Shown here one piece after another: positions 44,290 to 53,680 of a stretch of DNA of 64,000 nt (positions within the stretch are counted from its first letter, which is position 1; the number at the start of each line of letters is the position of its first letter). Below the pieces are notes generated by a model. The model ran no database searches, was not told the DNA's origin, and was given only the letters and a program-made list of their open reading frames with translations. The translations under genes were made by a program, and so were the position numbers. The DNA comes from Bacillus sp. ISL-45 (GTDB taxonomy: Bacteria; Bacillota; Bacilli; Bacillales; Cytobacillaceae): NCBI RefSeq assembly GCF_018613195.1, contig NZ_JAGGQQ010000004.1:397375-461374 (forward strand), given 5' to 3'.

Positions 44290-45482
44290 TTGCTCGCCAC
44301 ATCCTTTAAAATAATGTTCATCGGTTCCAGTAATGCATGTTCATTATGCGTTTTTAGCTCGAATAACTGTACGCCCGCATGTGTCCATTCCTGTATATAG
44401 GCATCTGCTCCTCTTGTACGGATTCCTGCATGGATCATGGTCGGCGCAATCGGCAAATGCCGCTTGTAAAAGAACAGCAGCTGTTCATATGGAATCGTTG
44501 GGGAATGAAAATCGGCAATAGCCAGCAGGTCAAGCAGCTTTTGCAAGTGGTCCTTTCCAGACCCCAATGGCAGGTAGGTAAATGGAGTAAATCCAGCAGA
44601 CCTTATATTCATGCATAGCGAGAAGGGAATATTTCTTCGGTTAAAGAAGTAAGCCATTTCCGCTGTACTGCTCATCAAAAATTCCAGCTTGCCAGTAACT
44701 GAAAAACCATCTGAAATATTAATGAACAATACGGCACCTGCTTCATTAATTCGTTCATATTCCTTCGTCTGCAAAATCATTTTCCTGGCACTTGCTTTCC
44801 AATTAATCCTGTTAAAGCTGTCTGTCGGGAGGTAATCCCTTGTACCTATTGGTCCCATATTGTCTTCAAATAGTGAAAAGAATGATGGATTCTGGCCTGG
44901 CTTAATTGACTTATGCTTATCCAAATTTTTCACCGAAATAGTTTGAGGATAGACGAGCGCCTCGATATTGATAACGTCGGAGAACTCAAGAATTGTATCT
45001 CCGAAACCAAAGAAATGAGGGATGTTGAGCTCCATTTTCCTTATCTTTGATAATCCTCGCTTTTCTGCGGCAAATGGAACTTTGATATTAATCCTTTCTC
45101 GCTGTCCAACCGAAAACGGCAGGCTTATATCGACTCTAGAAGAATGAATATGATACTCGCCCGTAACAGGTACAACTGCACTATCAAAATAAATGGAGAG
45201 ATTCCCTTTCATGATTGGAAGACCTTGATTGTGAAATTGCAGGCTCCACTCTCCTTTGTCCCCGATAAAGAAGCGATTCCGTTTACGTTCATTATCAAAA
45301 AACAAGCCTTCTCCTATATGCTTCAGATAATAGGAATTCCCTCCAGCGATAAATAGGATCATCATGCCGACTCCGAACATCAGCCAGGAATTTATGTAAA
45401 AGCTTGCGATCAGTAATAGAATCCCGAGAAAAGCCAATATGGATAGAAAGCGGTCCTCGATAACGATTTTTTTCCATTGCAT
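44286..45482 (-). CDS. DUF58 domain protein
   Basis: Protein of about 398 residues. Two N-terminal membrane helices (about 12-50) precede a long beta-rich region and the DUF58 motif GTRDYLPTDSFNRINWKASAR, followed by a VWA-like stretch with FINISDGFSV. DUF58 proteins accompany MoxR AAA ATPases and are thought to act in metal insertion or assembly of exported complexes. The ATG at 45482 is used (GAGG 9 bases upstream), starting 4 bp after the MoxR stop; a longer frame overlapping MoxR is possible. Middle gene of a three-gene operon. Confidence 0.9.
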   Translation of the reverse strand: MQWKKIVIEDRFLSILAFLGILLLIASFYINSWLMFGVGMMILFIAGGNSYYLKHIGEGLFFDNERKRNRFFIGDKGEWSLQFHNQGLPIMKGNLSIYFDSAVVPVTGEYHIHSSRVDISLPFSVGQRERINIKVPFAAEKRGLSKIRKMELNIPHFFGFGDTILEFSDVINIEALVYPQTISVKNLDKHKSIKPGQNPSFFSLFEDNMGPIGTRDYLPTDSFNRINWKASARKMILQTKEYERINEAGAVLFINISDGFSVTGKLEFLMSSTAEMAYFFNRRNIPFSLCMNIRSAGFTPFTYLPLGSGKDHLQKLLDLLAIADFHSPTIPYEQLLFFYKRHLPIAPTMIHAGIRTRGADAYIQEWTHAGVQLFELKTHNEHALLEPMNIILKDVASK

Positions 45483-45486
45483 GGGC

Positions 45487-46431
45487 TTAAACCTCAACTT
45501 CAACAGGGAGAGGAATGGATTCCAGCAACTCTTCGACTACTTTTTCGGGAGTCATTGTCAGCGATGACTCCGCAGATAAATAAATTCTGTGTCCTAACAC
45601 GAAGGGAGCCATCTCTTTTACATCATTCGGTACCACATAATCTCGACCCTTAATCAGCGCCCTCCCTTGGGCAGCCTTTACTAATGCAAGCGTCCCCCTC
45701 GGACTGATTCCTAGCTCGATCGAAGCATGGTTCCTTGTTTTTCGTACAATCTGTAATAGATAATCTTCAACAACCTCAGTTAACTTCACATTCATGATTT
45801 CCTGTTTCAATGAATTGATATCCTCTTCACTAATAATCGGTTTGACTTCCTTGGCTGATGTTCCAAACCTATGTTTCTTGATCATTTCTCTCTCTTCATT
45901 CACTTCTGGATACCCGAGGGATAACTTAATAAAGAAGCGATCCATCTGCGCGACCGGAAGCTGGAATGTCCCCTGCTGTGATTCCACTGGATTCTGGGTT
46001 GCGATTACAAGGAAGGGCGTTTTCAAGGGGATAGTGTGGCCGTCAATTGTAACCTGGTGTTCTTCCATCGCCTCAAGCAAGCTGGATTGAGTCCTAGGGG
46101 TAGCGCGATTGATTTCATCTGCAAGCAGAATATTGGTGACAATTGGACCTGGTTTTAATTCGAACTCCTGAAGTTTAGGATTAAAAAACTGGATTCCTGT
46201 AATATCACTAGGCAATACATCAGGTGTAAACTGAACCCTCGAGAAATGTCCGCTTATTGCACGTGCAAATGTTTTAGCAAGCAATGTTTTCCCCGTCCCT
46301 GGTACACTTTCCATAAGAATATGGCCATTATTCAAAAGGGCAATCACCATCAACTCTATTTCATCGTCCCGTCCGACCACATTTTTACCTATTTCAATTT
46401 TTAGCTGCTCTAGTTTATTTGCCATTTCCAT
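45487..46431 (-). CDS. MoxR-family AAA+ ATPase
   Basis: Cytoplasmic ATPase of 314 residues. Walker A is ESVPGTGKT (near residue 40), Walker B is LLADEINRA, sensor 1 is VIATQNP and the arginine finger region is ISPRG with a C-terminal lid. MoxR ATPases act as chaperones that remodel partner proteins, usually encoded with DUF58/VWA proteins as here. GGGGG lies 9 bases before the ATG. It leads a tight operon with the DUF58 and membrane protein genes; the target complex is not known. Confidence 0.95.
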   Translation of the reverse strand: MEMANKLEQLKIEIGKNVVGRDDEIELMVIALLNNGHILMESVPGTGKTLLAKTFARAISGHFSRVQFTPDVLPSDITGIQFFNPKLQEFELKPGPIVTNILLADEINRATPRTQSSLLEAMEEHQVTIDGHTIPLKTPFLVIATQNPVESQQGTFQLPVAQMDRFFIKLSLGYPEVNEEREMIKKHRFGTSAKEVKPIISEEDINSLKQEIMNVKLTEVVEDYLLQIVRKTRNHASIELGISPRGTLALVKAAQGRALIKGRDYVVPNDVKEMAPFVLGHRIYLSAESSLTMTPEKVVEELLESIPLPVEVEV

Positions 46432-46540
46432 CCATTTGTTCCCCCTATTGTGAATGTTCTATTGGTTACGATTGAAAGACTTATGAAAAGTTTACCATCA
46501 GGAAATAAAAATGTGAATTTACAACCATTTTTATCCAAAT

Positions 46541-46569
46541 AAAAAGGAGCACTTTTTTTTAAGTGCTCC
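46541..46569 (-). terminator. Intrinsic terminator after the Spo0E-like gene
   Basis: On the minus strand GGAGCACTT pairs with AAGTGCTCC around an A-run, followed by TTTTT. Confidence 0.88.
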
Positions 46570-46577
46570 CAATAAAT

Positions 46578-46751
46578 TTACTTTGTTAAAAAGAACCGTT
46601 CTTCCTGAACTACATTTAAGAGTTTATCCAGCTCCTGGCTTGCTGAAATAGTCTGTACGCTTAGAAAACCTGTTTCCTTCGCGGCTGAAATCATTTCTCT
46701 CCGTTTGAGTTCGATTTCTTCCATTAGCCTTTCAGGAGAAAATGTTTCCAT
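46578..46751 (-). CDS. Spo0E-family aspartyl-phosphate phosphatase
   Basis: Small protein of 57 residues with the Spo0E family pattern: two helices joined by a short turn, with IELKRREMISAAKETGFLS and then the signature SQELDKLLN (conserved Ser/Gln-x-Leu-Asp). Such proteins dephosphorylate Spo0A~P and so restrain entry into sporulation; several paralogues (Spo0E, YisI, YnzD) occur per genome. GAGGTG is 8 bases before the ATG. It has its own terminator and lies upstream of the MoxR operon. Which paralogue it represents cannot be told. Confidence 0.88.
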   Translation of the reverse strand: METFSPERLMEEIELKRREMISAAKETGFLSVQTISASQELDKLLNVVQEERFFLTK

Positions 46752-46847
46752 CAGCGATCACCTCACCAGTACATGTTAATATTTTACTACTATTCCACAA
46801 ATAGGGATAGTAAAATTTACAGTGACGGACCACTTTTTCTTTGTTAT

Positions 46848-47042
46848 TTAGCTCCTCGCCTCATCTATATATGTAAAGATGACATCTCCGCCCCTTTGAG
46901 CGATTCCCCTGAAATGTTTGAAATCCTCCCTTTTCACCAGAAATTCGCGAAATTCCATGAAATCCTGTTTAGCGACAAAGATTTCCTCTACTTCTTTATT
47001 TTTTAAACTTTCCAGCATTCTAATAGCCTGTTCTTTATCCAA
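46848..47042 (-). CDS. Small conserved-looking protein, 64 residues
   Basis: Starts at a TTG 6 bases after GAGGTG; an in-frame GTG three codons upstream lies within that site. The product is charged and helical with a short beta end (MLESLKNKEVEEIFVAKQDFMEFREFLVKREDFKHFRGIAQRGGDVIFTY). No transmembrane or known domain was recognised. It is monocistronic. Small proteins of this kind occur widely in Bacillaceae, but I cannot name it. Confidence 0.65.
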   Translation of the reverse strand: MDKEQAIRMLESLKNKEVEEIFVAKQDFMEFREFLVKREDFKHFRGIAQRGGDVIFTYIDEARS

Positions 47043-47337
47043 GTGAACCACCTCGAGTTTCTTATACTATGACTATTTTATCTTCTAGTGATGAATTTGC
47101 AAATTCATCTGTCATGTTTCTTGATTGGTAGGAAGGGAATGAAATGGTAACATAATTATTTTTTTCTGGATGGAAATGTAATTATTTTATATAATAGGTT
47201 ATATAAATTGAATTTTCTAACTTTTATAAAATGAAAATTTCGTGAACATTCAAATTTAATGCGAATTTTCCTTTACGCTAGTTAAAAATTAAGGCAAAAT
47301 GTTAGTAATTCGAAATATAACGAAGGAGCGAGTTTAT

Positions 47338-47526
47338 TTGAAGAAAGCCGAAGTTGGAAATGTAATCGAATTCAAAGAAGGACTGCAAGGTGTCGTAGAG
47401 AAGGTAAATGAAAACTCAGTAATTGTTGATTTGACATATATGAACAATTTCCGGGATCTGGAGCTCGATCAACGCACTGTCATCAATCATAAAAACTATA
47501 AAATTGTTAAAGATGCAGCCTACTAA
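47338..47526 (+). CDS. ykvS: YkvS-type DUF2187 protein
   Basis: Protein of 62 residues: KKAEVGNVIEFKEGLQGVV, then KVNENSVIVDLTYM, then TVINHKNYKIVK. It is a small beta-barrel of KOW-like character, matching B. subtilis YkvS (DUF2187). The conserved NHKNYKI end is typical. Function unknown; the fold suggests RNA or protein binding. The start is TTG at 47338, 9 bases after AAGGAG; longer in-frame starts lack a site. R1 copy e begins 10 bp after the stop. Confidence 0.9.
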   Translation: MKKAEVGNVIEFKEGLQGVVEKVNENSVIVDLTYMNNFRDLELDQRTVINHKNYKIVKDAAY

Positions 47527-47535
47527 CCTAGAAAT

Positions 47536-47879
47536 ACGCAAGCGGCTTGCTCACCCCCGACAAGCGCTGCCCGCCTAAAACGCCACATCGTGTGGCTGGC
47601 GGGTTTACACGTCCTGTGCCTTAGAGGGCCGAACAGAGAAGTTGTTCTTTGACTTCATTGTCAGGACCAAAATCGAAAAGTATAGCCGACTGTCCAGAAA
47701 CGCAGAGACTGGAGACTCCGACGGCAGAAGCGCTTTTTGCTTCTGCCGTCGGAGTTGAAGTTTTGGAGTTTCTAGGAGGCGGCACTAGACAAGCGTCTCG
47801 AGCTTCTCAAAGCTAACGCTTCTCGTAAGATACTCGAGGAAGCAGTTTCAAGGATGAAAACTGGCTAGGCGCTGGAGCT
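47536..47879 (+). repeat. Dispersed repeat R1, long form, copy e
   Basis: Starts ACGCAAGCGGC and ends GGCGCTGGAGCT. It has the same block order as copy b, including AAAGTATAGCCGACTG and the GACAAGCG, CTCGAG and GATGAAAACTGGCTAGGCG blocks, at almost the same length (344 versus 345 bp). The inverted CTCCGACGGCAGAAGC/GCTTCTGCCGTCGGAG arms at its centre are perfect, whereas copy b has a diverged version. Confidence 0.88.
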
Positions 47880-47953
47880 AGACACTGTTCTAGTGTAATA
47901 TTTTTCACTTTATTATAAAGATACCCAAAGCAGCCTGAGCTGCTTTTTCTGTT

Positions 47954-48070
47954 TTATCTTTTAGTTTCCTTACCTGCAAGTTCTTTAAATGACTTTACTT
48001 TTCCATGCGGGTGCTGATCCTGCTTGCGCACAGTCCAATTACGCTCTCTCTCGCGCTTTGATTCTGACAT
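47954..48070 (-). CDS. 38-residue DUF6254-like protein
   Basis: Short gene with TTGGAGGGAAG before ATG. The product is basic and tryptophan-containing: SKRERERNWTVRKQDQHPHGKVKSFKELAGKETKR. The RxWTVRKQxQxPHGKVKSxxEL pattern fits small Bacillus proteins of the DUF6254 type as I remember them; this assignment is from memory and moderate. No function known. A small GCAGC/GCTGC hairpin follows the stop codon. Confidence 0.68.
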   Translation of the reverse strand: MSESKRERERNWTVRKQDQHPHGKVKSFKELAGKETKR

Positions 48071-48196
48071 GACCTTCCCTCCAATCAAATCTTCGTGCAA
48101 TATTACTATTCCCCAACTGAAAGAAATCATTTCCTTACAATTTTAATGAATTATTTGGTACAATAAATTTTGTTTCTGGAAAGGGGTTTATGTAGA

Positions 48197-48808
48197 ATGA
48201 AGAATTGGATGGCGGATCGCAGACTGATTAGTGGGGTTTTGATCGCGCATCTTCTTATGTTTTTTACCTTCGAAGATAAAAACGTATTCTGGTATATATT
48301 CACAGCTTCGATGCTGGTTCTGATCAGTTATTCCATCATACACGAAGAAATCGAGGACAACACTTCAACACTTTCTTACTTAACGCTTGGGATTGCTTCG
48401 GGTCTTGGTTTATTTGGCCTCTTTTGGCTTGGAAGCTTCCTGATCGAGTTGTTAAATTTGCCTTTCGCCAATCAAATCTCGCGTCTGTACAACAGATTCT
48501 CACCTGATTTATTCTGGCATTACCTTGTCCTGGTGTTAATCCTGGCTCCCGGCGAAGAAATCTTTTGGCGAGGATTTATCCAAAAACGACTTAGCAAATA
48601 CTTTAGTGTGAAAATGTCGATTAGTTTTTCTGTTTTATTATATTCTTCTGTCCACCTCTATTCTGGTGAGTTTATTTTGGTTTTAGCCGCAATAATTGCT
48701 GGACTGGCCTGGAGTATTTTATACGCATGGAAACGGAGCATGCCGCTTGTTATAGTCTCCCATATCGTATTTGATTTATTATTATTTGTTTTTCTTCCAC
48801 TTAACTAG
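48197..48808 (+). CDS. CPBP-family intramembrane glutamic protease
   Basis: Membrane protein of 203 residues with about five or six helices. The CPBP (CAAX protease and bacteriocin-processing, Abi) motif is PGEEIFWRG with Glu120-Glu121 and Arg125. The second motif is SVHLYSG (His) and the third SHIVFD (His plus Asp). In Gram-positives such proteins act in bacteriocin self-immunity or as intramembrane peptidases; here no bacteriocin gene is adjacent. AAAGGGG precedes the ATG at 48197. A strong terminator follows. Confidence 0.9.
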   Translation: MKNWMADRRLISGVLIAHLLMFFTFEDKNVFWYIFTASMLVLISYSIIHEEIEDNTSTLSYLTLGIASGLGLFGLFWLGSFLIELLNLPFANQISRLYNRFSPDLFWHYLVLVLILAPGEEIFWRGFIQKRLSKYFSVKMSISFSVLLYSSVHLYSGEFILVLAAIIAGLAWSILYAWKRSMPLVIVSHIVFDLLLFVFLPLN

Positions 48809-48835
48809 TGATTACCTCAACAGATATTACCCTAA

Positions 48836-48875
48836 AAATGACCCATGCCAACTCTGGCTCATGGGTCATTTTCAT
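48836..48875 (+). terminator. Intrinsic terminator after the CPBP gene
   Basis: AATGACCCATG pairs with CATGGGTCATT around an 11-base loop, followed by TTCATT. Confidence 0.88.
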
Positions 48876-48996
48876 TATTGTCCAATTTGCCTGTCCATGG
48901 TATTTTGTAAATGCGACAAAGTATTGTAACTTTCGTTATTCTATTCCGTCTAAAAATGTAGAAATCACCATATGAAATAACAGGGGGCATTTAGAA

Positions 48997-49656
48997 ATGA
49001 ACAAATTAGTAAAACCTTTAGCAATTATCGGATTGTCAACCATTATCATTGCAGGCTGCGGCTCTCCGGAAGAATCGAAGTCGACAGATAAGGCACCTGC
49101 AGCCCAGCCGGCTGCTGCGCCTGAAAAAAATGAAGAAAACCAGCAGACAACAGATCAGGAAAATAATAATAACGAAGAGGGCTTAATCCGGGTAATGGAG
49201 CAAAATATTGCCTATACAGTGGATGGCGAACAAAAAGAACAGACTGCTTTCTTAAAACACAATGACAATCAAAACTACTCTATGTATGTTCTGCCTGAAT
49301 ATGAATTATCAGCAGAAGAACCCAACAAAGACGTTCTGATGTGGACTGAGGACGACAGTGTATTCATGAGGATAGAACTGATTCCAAATGACGCAGAATG
49401 GGCCTTAGTCGAAGAGAATTCCAAAGCACAGCTAGCTGCTGTCGGTGCTGAAGTGAATGAAGCACAAACACCTGAAGATCCATTCTTCAACAATGCATGG
49501 GCAATGGAAACCAAAAATGAATCAGACGTCGTAACTACGTATTTAATTAAAAATGAAGAACAACCATTAAAGCTTACTTTATTCACAAAAGAAGGTGCAG
49601 ACCACCGCAGTGCATTCTTAGAAATGGCCAAGACCATTATGAAAGAGAATAAATAA
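48997..49656 (+). CDS. Lipoprotein of unknown function
   Basis: Protein of 219 residues with a lipoprotein signal peptide (lipobox IAGC, Cys21). A long low-complexity linker rich in Ala/Pro/Glu/Asn/Gln (about 22-62) is followed by a single globular domain of about 150 residues with alternating beta strands (IAYTVDGEQKEQTAFLKH, YSMYVLPEYEL, VFMRIELIP). I do not recognise the domain. The linker suggests it crosses the cell wall. GGGGG lies before the ATG. It has its own terminator, whose T-tail was used as target by MITE copy D. Confidence 0.8.
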   Translation: MNKLVKPLAIIGLSTIIIAGCGSPEESKSTDKAPAAQPAAAPEKNEENQQTTDQENNNNEEGLIRVMEQNIAYTVDGEQKEQTAFLKHNDNQNYSMYVLPEYELSAEEPNKDVLMWTEDDSVFMRIELIPNDAEWALVEENSKAQLAAVGAEVNEAQTPEDPFFNNAWAMETKNESDVVTTYLIKNEEQPLKLTLFTKEGADHRSAFLEMAKTIMKENK

Positions 49657-49699
49657 TACAAGATAAGTTAATCGAAGTGTAATTATACATTCTCATCAT

Positions 49700-49730
49700 A
49701 AAAAGAAGGGGCAGTTCCCCTTCTTTTTTA
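49700..49730 (+). terminator. Intrinsic terminator after the lipoprotein gene
   Basis: AAAGAAGGGG pairs with CCCCTTCTTT around CAGTT. The tail forms part of TTTTATTT, the left target duplication of MITE copy D. Confidence 0.9.
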
Positions 49731-49733
49731 TTT

Positions 49734-49914
49734 GACTGTTTTCGTAAAGATTGTTGTTAAAATCCTAAATCCGATTTTAACGTAATATAAGGCATTTTGC
49801 TGGTCGGTATTAAGTGTGAATGCTCTTTTCTCACATAAGAGTCAACTTTGCGAAGAAAATAGGCCATTCAACCCTATTTGGTAGTCAATAGCAACAAAGT
49901 TTGAAAAAAGAGCC
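49734..49914. mobile_element. MITE copy D, flanked by TTTTATTT duplication
   Basis: A 181-bp element with ends GACTGTTTTCGTAAAG and the reverse complement of GGCTCTTTTTTCAAAC. TTTTATTT occurs at 49726-49733 and 49915-49922. The right duplication contains the stop codon (49917-49919) of the convergent YkvI-type gene, and the left one is the tail of the upstream gene's terminator. Confidence 0.95.
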
Positions 49915-49916
49915 TT

Positions 49917-50960
49917 TTATTTATTCACATTAACTGGTTTCATCCATAACAAGACAATAAAAATTAAACTGATGTAGCCAAAAACCGGATAAAGGATGGA
50001 AAGCAGCGTTCCATAATCAATCAAGCTGATGAAATAACAAATTAAAAAGAGCAGTGAGACGACAAGCAGGCTTGGCAGCTTGATATACTTTTGAATTTGC
50101 CTTTCCAGACCAAAAATATTACCAATTACCGAGGTGAAAATTTCCCCATATACAATCAAGACAAAAATCCAGTATAGACCAGCAGCAAGCTGTTTCATTA
50201 CAACAGCCATCGGAATCTCAAATGTTTCGAATCCAGGCAGCATAATTAAAGTCAAATGGCTTGAAAGCAAAATTAAGGTAAGTGCTATCCCGCCCAGGAT
50301 TCCACCCCATTTTACAGTATGATCGTCTTTCATCTCGGCTGCTACAGGAACCAGGACTGCCTGGGCAAGCGACAGGTTCAGCGCTGTATATGAAAATGGT
50401 CCGATCACAGCCTTCCAGCCATCCTCTGCATATGGAATAAAAACGACCTGTTCAATAAATCCAGGCAATTTAACTGACAGGAAGAATAAGATCAGACTGA
50501 ACAAGATCATCATCGGCACGACAAAAGTGTTCACAGCAAAGACGCCCTTTAAGCCGACAACCATGACGGCAAGTGACAGTGCAATCGTGACAAAGATCCC
50601 CAGGGACTTAGTCATTCCAAGCTGCTCTTCAAAAACTGCCCCTGCACCTGATAACATAACGGCACAAACTCCAAGCAGCATAAACAGCATCATAATATTG
50701 ATGATTCTGCCAAAAAACTTCCCAAATAAATGAACATTCATTTCTTCGTATGAATGGGCACCGATCGCCGCTGCGATGCGCATCAATTTTGCACCCATAT
50801 ATGTAAGAATATATCCCGCCATGAAAACACCAATTAATCCAAAAAGTCCAAAGCGGGAAAAGAATTCGACGATTTCCCTCCCTGTCGCAAAGCCGGCTCC
50901 CACAACAGTACCGACATAAACAGCAGCGATTTGAAAGGCAGCACCCCAGTTTGTCTTCAA
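49917..50960 (-). CDS. ykvI: YkvI-family membrane transporter
   Basis: Integral membrane protein of about 347 residues with some ten helices; the first carries AAVYVGTVVGAGFATGREIVEFF, a LeuT-fold APC-superfamily type start with a broken helix (GAGFATG). The family (COG3949, YkvI) is predicted to transport amino acids or related compounds; no substrate is known. TTG at 50960 is used because GGAGGGG lies 7 bases upstream; the longer frame would translate that site. It is divergent from clpE. Its stop codon lies in the MITE target duplication. Confidence 0.9.
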   Translation of the reverse strand: MKTNWGAAFQIAAVYVGTVVGAGFATGREIVEFFSRFGLFGLIGVFMAGYILTYMGAKLMRIAAAIGAHSYEEMNVHLFGKFFGRIINIMMLFMLLGVCAVMLSGAGAVFEEQLGMTKSLGIFVTIALSLAVMVVGLKGVFAVNTFVVPMMILFSLILFFLSVKLPGFIEQVVFIPYAEDGWKAVIGPFSYTALNLSLAQAVLVPVAAEMKDDHTVKWGGILGGIALTLILLSSHLTLIMLPGFETFEIPMAVVMKQLAAGLYWIFVLIVYGEIFTSVIGNIFGLERQIQKYIKLPSLLVVSLLFLICYFISLIDYGTLLSILYPVFGYISLIFIVLLWMKPVNVNK

Positions 50961-51073
50961 AGCGTTCCCCTCCCTCCTTCTCAATATATGTCAGGATAGA
51001 CAAACCATGACGAGCTTTTTTTAAAAGGTAATTAAACACAATCTCTACTAAAAATTACCATAGGCAAATATCT

Positions 51074-51101
51074 TGAAAGTCAAAAAAGGTCAAAGTATAA
51101 T
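51074..51101 (+). promoter_or_regulatory. Sigma-A promoter of clpE with CtsR operator in the spacer
   Basis: TTGAAA (51073-51078), 17 bases, TATAAT (51096-51101). The spacer and part of the -35 are occupied by the direct heptad repeat AGTCAAA-AAA-GGTCAAA (51078-51094), the classic CtsR operator. CtsR bound here would block RNA polymerase until heat or protein stress. Confidence 0.9.
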
Positions 51102-51112
51102 AAAGTTAAATT

Positions 51113-51129
51113 GATCAAAGTTAGTCAAA
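51113..51129 (+). promoter_or_regulatory. Second CtsR operator upstream of clpE
   Basis: GATCAAA-GTT-AGTCAAA is a second tandem heptad 12 bases downstream of the -10 box, with one mismatch in the first heptad and a third GTCAAG close by. Multiple CtsR sites are typical for clpE, the most tightly repressed clp gene. Confidence 0.8.
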
Positions 51130-51188
51130 GTCAAGAATGATTATAATTGATCATATATAAGAATTAACTTTTTGAAGGAGGAATTTAA

Positions 51189-53345
51189 ATGCTTTGCCAA
51201 AATTGCCATGAGAAAAACGCTAATATCCAATTGAGAGTAAATTTAAACGGTAATCAGAAGCATTTAATGCTCTGCGAAGATTGCTACAAAAAAGAAAAAG
51301 AAAGATTAGGTGCTTCCTTTGGCAGCCAGATGCCTGGTTTTCAAGACTTTGGAGGCTCGCCTTTTAATGATATGTTCAAACAGTTTTCAGGCAATATGAA
51401 TAATCAAAACCCTGATCATAACCATTCATCTGGTGCTGCGAAAACTGCTGGCGGTGGAAATGGCTTCATCGATCAATTTGGGAGAAACCTCACCCAAATC
51501 GCAAAAACCGGTTTGATTGACCCGGTAATAGGACGAGACGAAGAAGTAAAACGAGTCATCGAGATTTTAAATAGAAGGAATAAAAATAATCCTGTGCTGA
51601 TTGGCGAACCAGGCGTAGGTAAGACTGCCATCGCTGAAGGACTCGCTCTTAAGATTGTTGAAGGCGATGTGCCGGATAAGCTGAAAAGCAAGGAAGTCTA
51701 TTTGTTAGATGTCGCTTCAATGGTTTCGAACACAGGTATCCGCGGGCAATTCGAGGAAAGAATGAAACAGCTCATTTCTGAATTACAGGCTCGCAAAAAT
51801 ATCATTCTGTTTATTGATGAAATTCACCAGCTTGTTGGTGCAGGGTCTGCTGAAGGATCAATGGATGCCGGCAATATCCTGAAGCCAGCACTCGCCCGCG
51901 GTGAGCTCCAAGTAGTCGGTGCAACAACTCTGAAGGAATATCGCAAAATTGAAAAGGATGCGGCGCTCGAAAGACGCTTCCAGCCAGTACATGTATTGGA
52001 ACCGACAGTGGACGAGGCTGTGGAAATCCTGAAGGGAATTCAGTCGAAGTACGAAGATTTCCATCAGGTATCCTTTTCGGAAGAAACAATCAAGGCATGT
52101 GTACAGCTTTCACACCGTTATATCCAGGATCGTTTCCTTCCTGACAAAGCGATTGATTTAATGGACGAAGCTGGCTCTAAGCTTAACCTTGTTTCTGATT
52201 ATACAAATAAAAGCGATGCTGAAAACCGCCTTGCTGAAATCGCAAAGGAAAAGGAAGAGGCCCTGAAACAGGAAGACTATGAAACAGCTGCAAAGCTTCG
52301 TGATGAGGAATCCAGGCTTGAAAAGGCATTAAATGAAAATGGCAATACGGCACGTCCTTTGGTCACTGTCCATCATATCCAGGAAATCATCGAAAAGAAG
52401 ACGGGAATTCCGGTAGGTAAACTCCAGGAGGACGAGCAAGTAAGGATGAAGAATCTTGTCGGAAACCTTAATGGCAGGGTAATCGGACAAGTAGATGCCG
52501 TCCAGAGAGTAGCCAAGGCAATCCGCCGCAGCCGTGCAGGCCTGAAATCTAAAAACCGTCCGATTGGATCCTTCCTATTCGTCGGACCAACTGGTGTCGG
52601 TAAGACAGAATTGACAAAGACGCTGGCAGAAGAGCTGTTTGGCACTAAAGATGCCATGGTTAGACTGGACATGAGTGAATATATGGAAAAGCACAGTGTG
52701 TCCAAGCTGATTGGATCACCTCCTGGTTATGTAGGCCACGACGAAGCGGGCCAGCTGACCGAAAAAATAAGGCGGAATCCTTACAGCATTATTCTGCTGG
52801 ATGAAATCGAGAAGGCACATCCAGACGTCCAGCATATGTTCCTGCAAATCCTTGAAGATGGCCGCCTGACTGACAGCCAGGGCCGTACTGTAAGCTTCAA
52901 GGACACAGTCATCATCATGACAAGCAATGCCGGAGCCGGTCACAAAACAATCAAAGTAGGATTCGATCAGAGCACAGCTGTCAACGAATCAAGTATCCTG
53001 GATTCATTGGGAGGCTTCTTTAAGCCAGAATTCCTGAACCGATTCGACAGCATCATCGAGTTCAAGGCACTTGAAAAAGAACATTTACTTCAAATTGTTG
53101 ACTTAATGCTTTCTGAACTTAAGGATACACTTTCGGAGCAGAACATCACTCTTGAAGTCGAGGATGAAGTAAAGGATAAGCTTGCAGAGCTGGGATACCA
53201 TCCTGCATTTGGCGCACGCCCTCTTCGCCGCTCCATCCAGCAGCAGCTCGAGGACTCCATTGCCGACTTCATCCTTGAAGACCCGGGTGCAGTAGAACTG
53301 AAAGCAGTCATCGAAAATGACGCAATCATGATTAAGCGAAAATAA
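51189..53345 (+). CDS. clpE: ClpE, ATP-dependent Clp protease ATPase subunit
   Basis: HSP100 AAA+ unfoldase of 718 residues that feeds proteins to ClpP and also destabilises CtsR. The N-terminal zinc finger has Cys3/Cys6 and Cys29/Cys32 (CQNC...CEDC), diagnostic for ClpE and absent in ClpC. A Gly/Asn/His-rich linker leads to AAA-1 (Walker [19 protein letters not shown]). A UVR-like coiled coil ([22 protein letters not shown]) separates it from AAA-2 (Walker [30 protein letters not shown]). GGAGG precedes the ATG. Two CtsR operators lie upstream and two hairpin terminators downstream. Confidence 0.98.
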   Translation: MLCQNCHEKNANIQLRVNLNGNQKHLMLCEDCYKKEKERLGASFGSQMPGFQDFGGSPFNDMFKQFSGNMNNQNPDHNHSSGAAKTAGGGNGFIDQFGRNLTQIAKTGLIDPVIGRDEEVKRVIEILNRRNKNNPVLIGEPGVGKTAIAEGLALKIVEGDVPDKLKSKEVYLLDVASMVSNTGIRGQFEERMKQLISELQARKNIILFIDEIHQLVGAGSAEGSMDAGNILKPALARGELQVVGATTLKEYRKIEKDAALERRFQPVHVLEPTVDEAVEILKGIQSKYEDFHQVSFSEETIKACVQLSHRYIQDRFLPDKAIDLMDEAGSKLNLVSDYTNKSDAENRLAEIAKEKEEALKQEDYETAAKLRDEESRLEKALNENGNTARPLVTVHHIQEIIEKKTGIPVGKLQEDEQVRMKNLVGNLNGRVIGQVDAVQRVAKAIRRSRAGLKSKNRPIGSFLFVGPTGVGKTELTKTLAEELFGTKDAMVRLDMSEYMEKHSVSKLIGSPPGYVGHDEAGQLTEKIRRNPYSIILLDEIEKAHPDVQHMFLQILEDGRLTDSQGRTVSFKDTVIIMTSNAGAGHKTIKVGFDQSTAVNESSILDSLGGFFKPEFLNRFDSIIEFKALEKEHLLQIVDLMLSELKDTLSEQNITLEVEDEVKDKLAELGYHPAFGARPLRRSIQQQLEDSIADFILEDPGAVELKAVIENDAIMIKRK

Positions 53346-53352
53346 CGACCTC

Positions 53353-53387
53353 GAAGGTTCGGAGCAGATCCGAACCTTCTTTTTTTC
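53353..53387 (+). terminator. First intrinsic terminator after clpE
   Basis: GAAGGTTCGG pairs with CCGAACCTTC, followed by seven T. Confidence 0.92.
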
Positions 53388-53399
53388 ATCTTCTGTTAA

Positions 53400-53436
53400 A
53401 CCGCTTTGCTGCCTGGTGGGCAGCAGAGCGGTTTTT
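53400..53436 (+). terminator. Second intrinsic terminator after clpE
   Basis: ACCGCT-T-TGCTGCC pairs with GGCAGC-AG-AGCGGT with a small internal mismatch, followed by TTTTT. Confidence 0.8.
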
Positions 53437-53680
53437 GGATCTATGGCACAACTCTTAAAGGAAACGTGATTTTCTTGACAGCTTTGGTTGCCTCTATACT
53501 TTTTAACATGATCAGTCTAGCGTCCCGTTAAAAGAGACTTGTTAACCGTGTTTGTTTAGTTGTTCTCGCGGACCAATCAAGAAGAAAATATATAATAATT
53601 TTAGCAGTTTAAAAATGAAATATACATAGAAGACATATAGAATAAGAGCATAACTTTTTCCAATGAAATGAGGTAAAATT
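53437..53680. other. Leader region upstream of the swrC-type gene
   Basis: About 240 bp without a gene. It holds a solitary TTTTCTTGACAGCTTT segment (from about 53471) like the conserved part of tandem arrays 1 and 3, and further on an A+T-rich stretch that must include the RND-pump promoter; TTGACA and TATACT here are only 14 bases apart, too close for a normal sigma-A promoter. Confidence 0.35.

Noticed and set aside
53471-53496. TTGACA/TATACT as the RND-pump promoter
   Set aside because: The spacer is 14 bases, too short for sigma-A. The sequence is better seen as a stray copy of the TTTCTTGACAGCTTT segment of tandem arrays 1 and 3.
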